Shown: positions 24,070 through 35,346 of the stretch, in pieces
Layout: each line of letters opens with the position of its first letter
Position numbering within the stretch: position 1 is the stretch's first letter
NCBI GenBank assembly: GCA_963556495.2
Contig: OY747713.1
Coordinates: forward strand, 42,411,461-42,475,460
Direction: 5' to 3'
Source of the DNA: Valencia hispanica
Lineage: Eukaryota; Chordata; Actinopteri; Cyprinodontiformes; Valenciidae
DNA: 64,000 bases
Position numbers and translations under genes: made by a program
Notes under the pieces: generated by a model
Databases searched by the model: none
Told to the model about the DNA's origin: nothing
What the model saw: only the letters and a program-made list of their open reading frames with translations

Positions 24070-25025
24070 AACACAGTAAAGCATGCCATGCAGGTCTTAT
24101 CTGGGTCTCAAAAGGATATAAAGCAAAAACAGTTAAATTGGTAAACACATCTATGTGCCAATGTAGAACCCACGTTTAACTCTAAAGAGTGTCCTGCATC
24201 AGACCTCTATAGACAATCATTATGGGTCATTTTTAAAATGCTATATAAACATAAGCATTCCACAGGAACATGTCCAATATTCGAATCTAACAGCTAAAGT
24301 CTGAAAACACAACCTATGTGTCACTGCTACATCTTGGGGCCATCAAACCTACATGAGTTCCAACAGTGGATCCAAATTAGTATTAAGAAACCTTTTCCTT
24401 TCATTTTCTAATTTATTTTGTGACTTCTGTTCTGACTTCAGGGTGTCTGCATCATCTGAATCCCTCTAGCCATAAATAAGATCAGGAGTGCAGCTTCTGC
24501 ATTTCTCCGAGCTGCTTAAGGAATGTGTTGGGTGTAAACTCTCAGCAGGCCCTTTGACCTCTTACCCTCTCTGAAGAGAGGAGACTTAAGCTCATTATTA
24601 TTACCTTGGCTTTTTTCTTCTTCTTTTTTTTCTAATTTTGGACCAGATGCCAGAGCAGGAGGGGGGCATAACGAAGCCTACGGGAAACTATGACACCTGA
24701 TTGGTCGGGGAGAGAGGAAAAGTTCAAAGGCCAAAGAGAAGATTCTTCCTGAGAGGAGAAGCCATCTGCTGATTCTTTGGGTCTGATTAGAGCATTTTAA
24801 CAGTTAGGGACTTACATAGTTTGAGAAAGACAACATTTTATAAATCTTTTTTGTCACAAAAAAATAGTCATATAGTCTAGATTTTACCCGATTGAAATAA
24901 GGAATATTCAATCTTCACAAAGCCAAAAGGAAGAAAAAAGTAACGAGCATAAAAGTGATAACATAATTCAGTGGCTTCCATTTTCACCAACAGAATCATG
25001 CATTTAGGTTACCATCCTCCATACA
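24070..25025. other. No gene or clear repeat seen
   Basis: AT-rich sequence without a coherent frame. Parts at 24070-24250 may be Tc1 debris. Confidence 0.35.
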
Positions 25026-25029
25026 TCTT

Positions 25030-25390
25030 TGTAGAGGAATTTTGGCTTACTCTTTTTTCTTTTTTTTTACTTTATTGAGCTTTATGGGCATTCTTTGTAC
25101 TCAGCAGGTCCAGCATTTTTAATCAGCTTCCTGAATTTGACTAGGACAATGCAACACCTTGATTCCTTTATTTTTCAGCCATTCTGTTGTAGAATTCCTG
25201 CTGTAGTTAGGATCAATGTCATGTTATACGATCCAGTGATGACCTCTCAAATGGTCAAGTGAACTTTGCGGTTAATTTAGCAAAGCACGACTGCTGTGAG
25301 CCCAGCTGCAAAAGAAGCCCAAACCATCAGTCCTCCAACACCGTGCTTACAGCTGGAATTTGTTGTTTATGATGATATGCTGACATCCTG
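25030..25390 (-). mobile_element. Tc1-like transposase remnant
   Basis: The minus strand near 25300-25360 reads KHGVGGLMVWA, the Tc1 motif before the second catalytic aspartate, followed by a decayed C-terminal half with stops. No termini recognised. Confidence 0.5.
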
Positions 25391-25399
25391 GCTTTTTTG

Positions 25400-26129
25400 A
25401 AGAAGAAAAAAGATGAAACACTAAACAGAGACAGCTTATATATATTTTTTATTTATGAGAGTCTTAGTTTTATCACGAGCCAATTAAATACAAAAAATAA
25501 AATAAAAAAAGAATTGTAAATAGAAGTCTTTATGTTGAGGATTGCCAGTGCATCACAGCATTTAAGTTCTCAATGTTATTGTTAGAGTTCTGGATGCTAT
25601 TGTTGGACATTTATGTTTCAACTCTGCACCTGATTTTCAACAAAAGGAGAGCTGAGCTGTTACTGTTTAACCAGAGGGACATCACGTTGATACAGGATTA
25701 GGCAGTAGATAAATAAAATAAATCCAGTATCAGCCTGGTAAGAAGTTGTGTTGTCAGATATAAGTTCATTGGTATTCGATCAGGACATCTCACCCAAATG
25801 AAACATTAATATATAGATACAAATCTGGGTAGATATAACACCACAGGGTTCAGTTATGGGGCATGTTTTTATCCCCAAAAATGGGTTAAACTGATTAATA
25901 TTCAACATTACAATTGCCAAGATGAGGGTTGTAAGTAATAACGTAACCAGAATTACGAAAGAAGTAATATTTGGGTTAAATGAATAATTTTATTTTTAGT
26001 TTAATTCTGCTTCAAGAATGATCAGATTTGAAAAAAAAACAACTATTATGTCTGGTTAACCAATTTCACTCACATTATATGATGCAGTCTGTACTTTCTT
26101 AGAACTTGGAGGTTATTTTTTTTGGTTCT
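25400..26129. other. No gene or clear repeat seen
   Basis: AT-rich DNA with short homopolymers. No frame or termini could be recognised. Confidence 0.35.
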
Positions 26130-26870
26130 AAAGGGGCATTTCCACTATAAGAACTTCCAGGTAATTTTACTGGACTTTCAAGTTATGCGCCTGTCTCCAT
26201 TTCACCAGGCCGGCCAGATGGGGCCATTTTCAGGGGCATATTAGGAATCAACCGACTACCAACCTGGGGGTATGTATTCGAAAATGTCCTGGTAGAACTA
26301 CTGGGCCGGAGCTCTGGTTACGTCACGCTGAATGGTTGTAACTCAGAGGGAATTGACATCATCAGATGTCGCCAAACAACTGGCATTTGTAAAATTGGAA
26401 GAGTTGCTGGCGAAGCAGTTCATAACAAAAGTTAACAGAAACACAGCAACCCTCCCTGCCTCTTCCACCACCAATCTCTTATTTGTGCTGCTGTGGACGC
26501 CTTTTGGAGCTGGTAAGTGACGCTACTCACTGCTGAAACCGCCGTGATATGCTGACTTCATAGCTAATTCCTTAAAGAGCTAATTTTTTTTGGAGACACA
26601 ACAACTGAGAGAACCAGGCAAATTGACTTACCCCGCCAGAAAAAGAACAGGTTAAATTACCCTCAAGTTGCCTTAAGTGGTTACAAGAATTAAGAGGACT
26701 GTTTCCTGAAACTTAAAGGTTACTTTCTTGCACGTATTAGTTACCTTCCAGAACTTACCAAGTTCCTTCCTGGAATTATCATGGACCTTACGAGTTACTT
26801 TCCTGGAGGAAAGGTATTTCTGAAGATGTTTTGGAAAGCAACCTTTAAGTTTAAGCAATATGTTGTAGCA
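26130..26870. mobile_element. Partial MITE related to the insert at 14 kb
   Basis: Starts TAAAGGGGCATTTCCACTAT, matching the inverted right end of the insert at 14972. The stretch 26515-26665 resembles 14835-14960 (shared CGCTACTCACTGCTGAAAC and CAGAAAAAGA). The matching right terminus is not found, so this copy is incomplete or rearranged. Confidence 0.45.
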
Positions 26871-27619
26871 AACTATTAACCGCAGATCATTGATGCAGAA
26901 GTAGTGCTGCTGCTGCTGCTGCATTCGTGGGAATTCGCCTCCATGCTTCGCAATTTGATGATGTGTGCGCTGTGCAACTCGGTGACTAGTGTTGCCAGAT
27001 TTGATGCTTTCCCCGTATTAAGGCCCGTTGTTAACAGCATAGACATTATAAAGAGTAGACGGCGCATCAACCTCCACTGCCTATTGTTTTAGCCGTGACT
27101 TTTGTCTGGAAGGCTCCATGGAGATCTGGCACTCCCTTGAACAAAATTATCCTGCGAGAGAGCGCAGTTCACAAACGGCAGAATTAGTGCACTCACTATA
27201 ACTTTCATCAGACAAAATACATGGAGTTCAGCTCACCAAAAATATGAATGGGTTCATGAACGATTGTTCAATGAACTCGTTCAGGCACAACACTGCCATA
27301 GATAATCTAGAGCAGAGGTCACTAATAGGCGGACCTCGGTCCGGGTCTGGACCAAACTGCTGTCTCATGCAGTCCTAGACCTAATGCTGAAACAGAAACC
27401 CCCATTTAAAAACTTATTGAGGACTTCTGGTTTACCAGCAGAGCTTTTGCAGTCTTTTCAGTAGTTTTTTAAGCATCCATGGAAACCCACAGACCAATTG
27501 CGTGCAAGTTTAGCCATACCATGTGATACCACCAAGCCAATAAGCACATTGCATTCCAGTCGGTCCGGAAAACTTTGAAACACTGAAGCGCAGACGGATA
27601 GGAGTGTGAGAGAAGTTAC

Positions 27620-28005
27620 TTTAAAAACAAAAATAGAGACATATAGCAAAAACAAATAGAGAAATAAAAACTGGTGAAACGGAGAAAGGGAGCGACACAG
27701 GCAGCAAAAAGGAGAGAATCAGGGGTGTGAGACAGAGAAAGGAAAAAAACTGATAGTTGAGATGGAGAAAGGGGACAAAAACAGGTGGGGATAGGAAGAG
27801 AAATGCGCAGAGAAGGGAGAGATATGAGCTGAAAGAAAGAGAGATAAGATACAGGCGGCAAAAAGGAGAGAAACAGGAGTGTGAGAGAAAAGGAGAAACT
27901 GATAGTTGAGATGGAGAACGAGAGAAAAACAGGCGGAAAAAGATAGATACAGGAGGGGTGATATGGAGGACAGTTGAGACAGAGAAGGGGAGAAACAAAG
28001 CAGGT
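27620..28005. repeat. Purine-rich imperfect tandem repeat
   Basis: The top strand is almost all A and G. A module containing GCAAAAAGGAGAGAA and CTGATAGTTGAGATGGAGAA occurs at about 27701 and again at about 27856, a period near 155 bp, inside the 5' part of the hAT element. Serine/phenylalanine-rich minus-strand frames are artefacts. Confidence 0.65.
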
Positions 28006-28011
28006 GATTAA

Positions 28012-28068
28012 ATGGCAGTGTTTAAAAAACTAAAAGTGGACAGCAAACTAGAGCATTTAATCTTGAAT
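28012..28068 (+). pseudogene. Start of hAT BED-finger protein, interrupted
   Basis: ATG at 28012 encodes MAVFKKLKVDSK. With a one-base shift the next codons (RAFNLE) lead into W at 37536, so the reading frame resumes across the 9.5-kb insertion. Such sequences begin zinc-finger hAT transposases related to SCAND3/ZBED-type genes. Confidence 0.6.
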
Positions 28069-28302
28069 CTTAGTAGTGATGACTTCATGATACTGAAACT
28101 AAACCCTGACTGCTGAAGGAGGAGCAGCTGCTCTCTGTCTCTCTCCAGATCCGTTCAATTAATTTTCTTTTCTGTTTGCTTTTCTTGTTTTCTTTTGTTT
28201 TCTTTTCTTATCCTTTTCTTAGTTACTTTATCTACCCAGCCCCTGGAGTTACTGTATTGGACCGGATCTCCTCTTGGATTACTTTTTTATGGATTTATTA
28301 AC

Positions 28303-29250
28303 ATGGCTTTTTGCTCAGCTGAGGATTTTGAAAAACTGCTCCACCGAATTGAGGCCATTGAAACGAAGCTACTTCGTCTGGAAATTAATTTTGATCTCCA
28401 CGCGGATTATGGAAACGACACAACTTTACCGTTGAATACACACACGGAAGAACAGCCTCGCAGCCCGGTGTTACATCGGTCTAACCGTGTCACAGAGAAA
28501 ACACAGGACAACGCAACTCCATCAGCAAACGGACGTCTTACTGGCGGAACTCTGATCTCTGCTAAATTATCCATCCACAGTAAGACCACTATAAAAAAGC
28601 GTTTTCTAGGGGACAGTTCAGTAGAAACCTTTAAACGTATTTATCCTTCCACCACATCCCCCTCATCTCCCAACTCAAACTCAGTAGATAAGTTGGTAGA
28701 TAATTTCCTTGCGAAAATCTCAGACATCATGGATTCCATTGCTCCAACTAAAGTGAAAGTAGTCTCAGGTAGAAAAAAGTCTCAGTGGACAAGTAATCCA
28801 CTGGTAAGTAGTGAAAAAAGAGAGTGTCGACGAGCCGAGAGAAAATGGCGGAAAACTCGACTCCAGGTTCACTGTGAGATCTACAAAGAGAGACTGAATA
28901 GATATCAGCTAACTATAAAATATGCTAGGGAATCGTTCTTTTCTGAAATCATCAACAGAAACATTAATAATACACGGACTCTATTTGCAACAGTGGAAAG
29001 ACTAACTAATCCTTTAGTGACAGTAGCCCCTGAACTAAACTCTACCAGGGCCTGCAATGAATTTGCCAGCTTTTTCACTGAAAAGATTCTAACAATTAGA
29101 CGGTCAATCTGTACCTCAATATCGAACCCACAACCAGTGCCATCCCCAATCAACAACAATGTAGAGAAAATGTCTGAATTCCACGAATTAAACCAGAACA
29201 GCCTTGAAAAAAATCATTATCCAATTAAGCTCCTCCTCCTGCTGTCTTGA
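28303..29250 (+). pseudogene. L2-B ORF1 start fused to ORF2 linker by internal deletion
   Basis: The frame (open from 28195) begins, at the ATG near 28303, with a coiled-coil-like stretch (LLHRIEAIETKLLRLE) typical of ORF1. It then passes without a stop into sequence characteristic of the endonuclease-RT linker (SDIMDSIAP, AERKWRKTRL, LFATVERLTNP). No endonuclease motifs are present, so ORF1 and ORF2 are joined in frame by deletion. The frame then breaks near 29250. Confidence 0.55.
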
Positions 29251-30641
29251 TATCCTACCCACAGCTTTTCTAAAGAAGGTTCTTCCTGTTATTGGGTCTG
29301 ATCTTGTTCAAATAGTGAACTCATCGCTGCTATCAGGTGTCTTCCCCCAGGCTTTAAAAACAGCAGTTATTAAACCACTGCTAAAAAAGAAAAATCTGAA
29401 CAACACGTTAATTCGGAACTACAGGCCAATCTCTAATCTTCCATTCATCAGTTTCAGCAGTTAAATAGCTTCCTAACAATGACAAACCATTTTGATGTTT
29501 TTCAGTCTGGTTTCCGTGCTCACCACAGCACAGAGACTGCCCTCGTCAAAGTTTTCACTGACATCCGCATAAATACAGACTGTGGAAGAATCACAGTGCT
29601 GGTTCTGTTGGACCTCAGTGCAGCATTTGACACTGTTGATCATGATATTTTATTGGAACGACTGGAGAGCTGGGTCGGACTCTTTGGTACACTACCTGGC
29701 TGGTTCGAGTCTTACCTAAAGAACAGGGACTTCTATGTTTCAATAGGAAACTTTTCATCAGAACGAACAGAAATCACATGTGGGGTGCCTCAGGGCTCCA
29801 TCCTGGGGCCCCTCTTATTTAATATCTATATGCTCCCACTAGGCAAGATTATAGCAACCAATAACATTAGCTACCATAATTACACGGATGATACTCAGCT
29901 CTACATTACAATGTCACCAGGTGACTCTGAACCCATTCAAACCCTAAATCAATGCGTTGACCAAATAAATGGGTGGATGTGCCATAACTTTCTCCAGCTG
30001 AATAGAAACAAAACTAAGTAATTATTTTTGTACCCAAGGAGGAACGATCAAGAGTCAGTACACAGCTTCAGTTAATACACCTAGAAACTACTGGTCAGGC
30101 TCGAAACCTAAAACCTGAAGAACATCTCTAGGATTAAATGACTGATGTCGCAACAGGACCTGGAAAAACTCATCCATGCGTTTATCTTTAGTCGAATTGA
30201 TTACTGCAACAGCATCTTCACAGGTCTGCCTAAATGTCAATCAGACAGCTGCAGCTGATCCAGAACGCTGCTGCTCGCATCCTCACTAGAACCAGGAAAG
30301 TAGAGCACATCACCCCAGTTCTAAAGTCCTTACACTGGCTCCCTGCAGCTCAGAGAATAGACTTCAAAATACTCCTACTAGTTTATAAATCATTACATGG
30401 CTTAGCACCAAAATATGTTGAAGACCTGTTGTCATGGTACCAACCACCAAGACCACTCAGGTCCTCCAACTCTAGCCTACTAAACATCCCTAGACTCAGA
30501 ACTAAACATGGAGAAGCAGCTTTCAGTTTCTATGCTCCCCTTATCTGGAACAGACTTCCTGATGAGTGTAGAGCTGCTGAAACTCTGAACTGCTTTAAAT
30601 CGAGACTAAAAACCCATCTGTTTAGAATTGCCTTCGAGTAA
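29204..30641 (+). pseudogene. L2-B reverse transcriptase, frameshifted
   Basis: Three consecutive frames (29204-29464, 29479-30021, 30234-30641) cover RT fingers, palm and the C-terminal region. Motif A is [11 protein letters not shown] and motif [14 protein letters not shown]. Motif C reads YTDDTQLY instead of the usual YADD. The C-terminal YAPLIWNRLPDE block follows. Stops and shifts between the frames make it non-functional. Confidence 0.85.
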
Positions 30642-31699
30642 ACGCTTCATGTCATATGTATGAAATGTGTTCATGATCTCTTGCTTTTTTGATCTTTCTC
30701 TTGCTTTATTGTGTATCATGTGTAATGTATGTTTCTTTTACTTTTAATTTCCAATGTTATATTCCATGTGTTTTTTTTTTTTTTTTTTAATTCCCAAATC
30801 ATGTAAAGCACCTTGAATTACCCTGCTGTTGAAAGTGTGCTATACCAAAAATTTGCCTTGCCTTGCCTTGTGGGATTCTTCATAAATAAAATTCTATTAA
30901 AAATAAAATCCATGGCATCCTCCCAAACATGACTATTTCTCTCTCAGTAAGTGAGGCAGCATCAGAGAGAGATTTGTAGAACCTCATTTGTATTTGGACA
31001 TTTTGAAAAATAAAAAATATGAGCCTCATCCAAACCTTCAACTTGTATGTTGGACCCAATCCCAAACAAATTATTTAAGGAAATTATCCCTTTTGTTCCT
31101 GGCCCCATTTTAGATACGATCCCACTGAGCAATAGACGTCTATTAGACATGTCGTCTAAATTCAAACCGAAATTAGCCCGTCTATAATCGGTCTATATTT
31201 TAGCCCGAATCTAGACGACGGAATTTAATACATTAATTATTAAATATTAAATAATAAAATAACTGTGAATTGTGTAAATGATGGCCAAGTGCTGGATTAA
31301 AACATTTTTAACAGTCATTGATCAATGTACAATGTAGTTTAGATTTAGACTCGATTTAGACGTCTAAATAAATACGTCATATCAACGTCTCTTTTAAGAC
31401 CAAATTTAGATGATTTAATTAAATACATTAAATAATGAACAGTGATCAAAAAAATAACTTTAAGTTGCACAACCGGTGTCCAAATATTGGACTTCAATAA
31501 TTTGAATTGCCATTGATCAATATACAGCAAAGTTTAGATTTAGCCTTGATTTAGATGTTTAATCAACGTCTAGATTTAAACCTGGTTCAGACCATTGACT
31601 GAATAAATAATGGACAGCGTTTCCGCACTCCTCCCCATTTACCAAAATGACCACATTCATGGGGGAAATCATGGCGGATTTACAGACTCCTCCTCCCCG

Positions 31700-31967
31700 G
31701 TTCTGACGCAGCATGTTCCTAAAAAGGGCATAAGGGCGGGATCTTCGCTGTAGACTCGGCCCTGCTTGGCCCTCGCGGGTCGTGTATTTCTGTCGTAATC
31801 CCGCCCATTCTGCTCCCGCGCCTTTAGCTCTGATGCTAAACCTGGCTAGCTAAGCTAAAGGCTAATCCGCTCATGGCTGTATGTATAGCTGCTCCCGCTT
31901 CATTCTACTGCAGCCATCTGTGAGCCTCCAACGGCTCTCTTTTCTCCCCAATCTCATAAAGTAAGAA
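31700..31967 (+). other. GC-rich block with possible promoter/untranslated exon of the TIR element
   Basis: The only GC-rich block of the element. It ends at a possible splice donor AA/GTAAGA (31960-31967). A further possible donor CATATAG/GTGAGT lies at about 35195-35206, and an acceptor TTATCTGTTGCAG near 35488-35500 precedes an ATG at 35511. The resulting frames encode nothing I recognise. Confidence 0.25.
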
Positions 31968-32611
31968 CTCATAACTTAAAATAATTATTAAGATGTAGTG
32001 TTACTATAATTACAGTCGAACATATACAGCAATTTAAACTGAATTATAACAGCGTGATATCGAAGACAATTGGATAAAAAAAGTCTCGAGACAGATTGCT
32101 GTCAAAATGTATCTAAAGCCGAGTGGAGGATGTTTATTAGCCTAGTGTATTCTGCAATATGTTTCTATGTGTGTAACATTGACTGAATATATAGTGTATA
32201 ATAATAGTGTATAATGTGTCAAGTATTAAATTCCCTGTATGAAAAGTGCGTGCACTATATGTGTTGAATGCGTGTGGATGAAAGTGCCTCGTGTGTGCTG
32301 CTATGAATGGATTAATACGGTAATAATTGTAATTTAATAATGATTTAAATTCTACTCTCCAGAAATGAATACATATAAACCCACAGTCGACAATATCCTG
32401 ATACAGCCGAGGGCTTGGAGTCAAGTCAGGAGCACGTTTTTCACCTTTATTTGATGATTTTTTTAGAATTTTTTCATTCTTGAAAATAAAAGTTGTTAAA
32501 GATTGTGAACGCCTTTCTGTTTAGCCCGCAAACATATGCTTCATTATCAGAACAAATAATACTGATCCTCAGAGAGTTTGCATCTTTGAATTGATAATAG
32601 GTTAGGTTAGG

Positions 32612-32797
32612 TTAATTAAACATTTCTATTAAACAACATCGGCGAACACCTTCATAAAATAATGGCTGCAGTTTACACGTTCCGTCTCCACAGCAGAGTT
32701 CAAGAGGGGATTTTGCGCAATCAACCCAGAATCCTGCAGAATCCGTTTGACAGACTAGAGGAAGAATGATAAAAACACTCAACAATCTTCCCTTCAT
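32612..32797 (-). CDS. Short ORF with signal-peptide-like start, unknown
   Basis: 61 codons starting MKGRLLSVFIILPLVCQTDS, with a basic start, hydrophobic core and small residues, followed by a segment with five cysteines (DCAKSPLELCCGDGTC). It could be the first exon of a secreted protein captured by the TIR element, or chance. No matching downstream exon is recognised on the minus strand. Confidence 0.2.
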   Translation of the reverse strand: MKGRLLSVFIILPLVCQTDSAGFWVDCAKSPLELCCGDGTCKLQPLFYEGVRRCCLIEMFN

Positions 32798-33054
32798 CTC
32801 TGCACGGAGCCCGGCAGGGGTCAGGTGCAGAAATAATGTTGAGGTTCATATGTACCCGCAGTTTGATAAAATCCATGCGCACGTTTTATGTGCGCGCTGA
32901 TATGGGCATCGTGCTGGACCTTTTCAGAGCTTTAAACTGAAAAAAGGGTATTATTCCTTTAACTTTTAAATAACACTAAGATCTCACTAGTGACCAGGTT
33001 TGTTTCAACTCCATGCACAACAAATGCAATATTTGTTTTTATACGGCTTTGAAG

Positions 33055-33699
33055 CAGTGGTGGCTGGTGAAAAATATTCTTGGTGGGGCTGCGCTTTTTT
33101 TTTTCTTTTTTTAAATCAAACTTGTGCTTTCTGAGCTTTGTGCACAACTCCACTATTTCCTGAACTAAGTACAGCTCTTTTATTTCCTGTCTGTATTGGA
33201 CAAACTGATCAATCCAGGTGTGTCTGACCATTGTTGTTGTGACTACTGAGGTCAGACACACCTGGATTGATCAGTTTGTCCAATACAGACAGGAAATAAA
33301 AGGGCTGTACTTAGTTCAGGAAGTAGTGGAGCTGTGCATATAGCTTATCAAGTCATTTTCAATAATCATCCCAAAACAATTGAACATAAACGGCTGGATA
33401 CCAGTACTATGTGAAATACTGATTATTTTAATGCCAATATTAACAATTTGAGGCATTCTTATTCCAAACATAAATACAATATTGCACAAACAAGTTTAGA
33501 ACCAAACTGGAAAGAAATAACTTATTAGGTTTACACAAAAATGTTACACACAAAGCTTACAGCATTCCTGTTGCTATGTGCGAATTTCTTGTCAGTGATT
33601 GGCGGCTGCTGCACTGCTTGGGGCGATCTTTCTGTCGCCCCAAGCAGTGCAGCGGGAGCTTTTTCTCCGTTTTCGCCCTCTATCGGCCAGCCACCACTG
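33055..33699. mobile_element. hAT MITE with long internal hairpins
   Basis: Ends CAGTGGTGGCTGG and CCAGCCACCACTG. Perfect 8-bp duplication CTTTGAAG at 33047-33054 and 33700-33707. Inside, 33140-33232 and about 33252-33345 are near-perfect inverted arms (about 90 bp, loop about 20). A second small hairpin at about 33606-33652 (CTGCACTGCTTGGGGCGA arms) lies near the right end. No coding sequence. Confidence 0.85.
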
Positions 33700-35277
33700 C
33701 TTTGAAGACAAACCGATCGCAAAATTTGTGGAAATTGTCCAGAAAGCGCACAGTGTATGTCCGTCTTGCCTCTGGGAAGCATGGAGCTGGTAGCGCAGCA
33801 TAATTAGAACACCTTCCATTAAAGATGATACTGAATATATGAAAATTGGTCTGGTGGATGCACTGTTCAAAAAACAAACAACAAAAAGAACATCAGGTTT
33901 TTAATTGGTGGGGACAAAACTGTAATTGATCAATATTACCGCGGACATGGTCCCGGCTATACAATGACTCAAATATCTATACTTTCCTCCAGGACCCCAA
34001 ATCCGTGCGCACGGTTTAATAAACTGAGGGTATGGAGGGATTTTTACACCTGAAAAGTATTCCTGCACCTGACCCCGGCTGGGTTCCAAGGTGATTTTTT
34101 TCACCACATAAAAATATGCAGAGGGAGTTATGGGTCTGAGAGGGCGGACAAGGTGCTGCTGATGCCAGGGGGGGGGGGGGAATAATCTCACCTGCTATGA
34201 CTGGATAAGTCAAGTGGATTCTTATATTTAATTTTAATCATCTTATTATATTTGATCTTATCTTAATTTTTTATGTCAACAATAATTTTGTTTTTCATAC
34301 TTTCTGTCAGTTTTTAAAGGGTAAACGTATGTGCAAGATGCCCTGCAGCCTGCATACACAAACCTGTCGTTTATTGTCATGAATAAAAAGTAAAAAAAAA
34401 CCTTAAAAAATCCCCCCCTCTGCTTTTTTCACAAATCCCACACTGCATATCAGCAGTAAAATGTTATAGTGGTCAAACAGACGAGGGGAAAAAAAGAAAC
34501 TTACATTTTGTAATTACAAACATGTTTTACTTAGTCTCACACATTATTCAATAGCCTAATATATCAAACTGAGAAGACTCAGACAGAATGCGTTAGGTTG
34601 AGTTCAGGTCCACAGCCAGATAGCCTCTGCTAGCTTCATGCAGCTGCGCAGTGACCTATTAGCCTACCCGATGGGCCAGGCAGCGACGTAAACGGTCTGT
34701 CAATCAAAGTCCGGCCCTCATTAATTATGCAAGATTTAGAAAATGTATCCTACGTTAACCAGCCTGGTTACTCTGGGTTTTTTTTTTACCCAGCGTAATC
34801 ACAGGGGCAATATGTAGCTGTAGACGGTTTAAAAAAATAGGCACCAAGCATTAAAGTTGTTTTTAACGTGTCTAAAGTGCAATGTATTCCGATGGGGTAC
34901 TAGCGGCTGTATGGCGGTACTACAGCAATGGTGGAGCAATGGCGGCCCCCAGTGTTGTGATCAAAAAGCAGAGCAGCCAGCGGCCATTGGTTCAGACGTC
35001 TATTACGTTATTTTAGTGGTACCGCTCGCCTTCACCACTAGGAGGCAGCAACACACTTAAAGTTCTGCTCAGTCTAATTGTCACTGATGGGAATCTGAGC
35101 ATATCGGAGTCGTCCAGACCAATTTATTTTACTTTAATTGGGACCACTACGTGTGAGAAAAGTTCGTTTCTTCAAATACACCTTGAAGTGCCGCATATAG
35201 GTGAGTGCTTAAAGGTACGTTATTGAAATGTTGTTTTGTCCTGCAATGTTAATTTAATCGTTATCCGTTTCCAGCAA

Positions 35278-35346
35278 AGCTAGCAGGCTAGCTATAGCTA
35301 AGCTAGCCTAGCTTTAGCTAGCTTAGCTATAGCTATAGCTATAGTT
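35278..35346. repeat. AGCTA-rich simple repeat
   Basis: Short GCTAGCTA and TATAGC units repeat in both orientations over about 70 bp within the TIR element. Confidence 0.8.

Larger units (their letters stand above)
28089..30874 (+). mobile_element. Second LINE (L2-B) inserted in L2-A
   Basis: About 2.8 kb. The 5' part carries a start MAFCSAEDFEKLLHRIEA and runs, after an internal deletion of the endonuclease, into the RT. The 3' UTR ends in GCCTTGCCTTGCCTTG near 30860. L2-A coding sequence on both sides (28088 and 30875) joins in frame when it is removed. A target duplication is not evident beyond TG. Confidence 0.7.

Noticed and set aside
27620..27998. Ser/Phe/Leu-rich minus-strand ORFs
   Set aside because: Complement of a polypurine tandem repeat; composition-driven.
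33150..33345. Host miRNA gene
   Set aside because: The hairpin lies inside a hAT MITE and the arms are far longer than a pre-miRNA; at most a small-RNA source.
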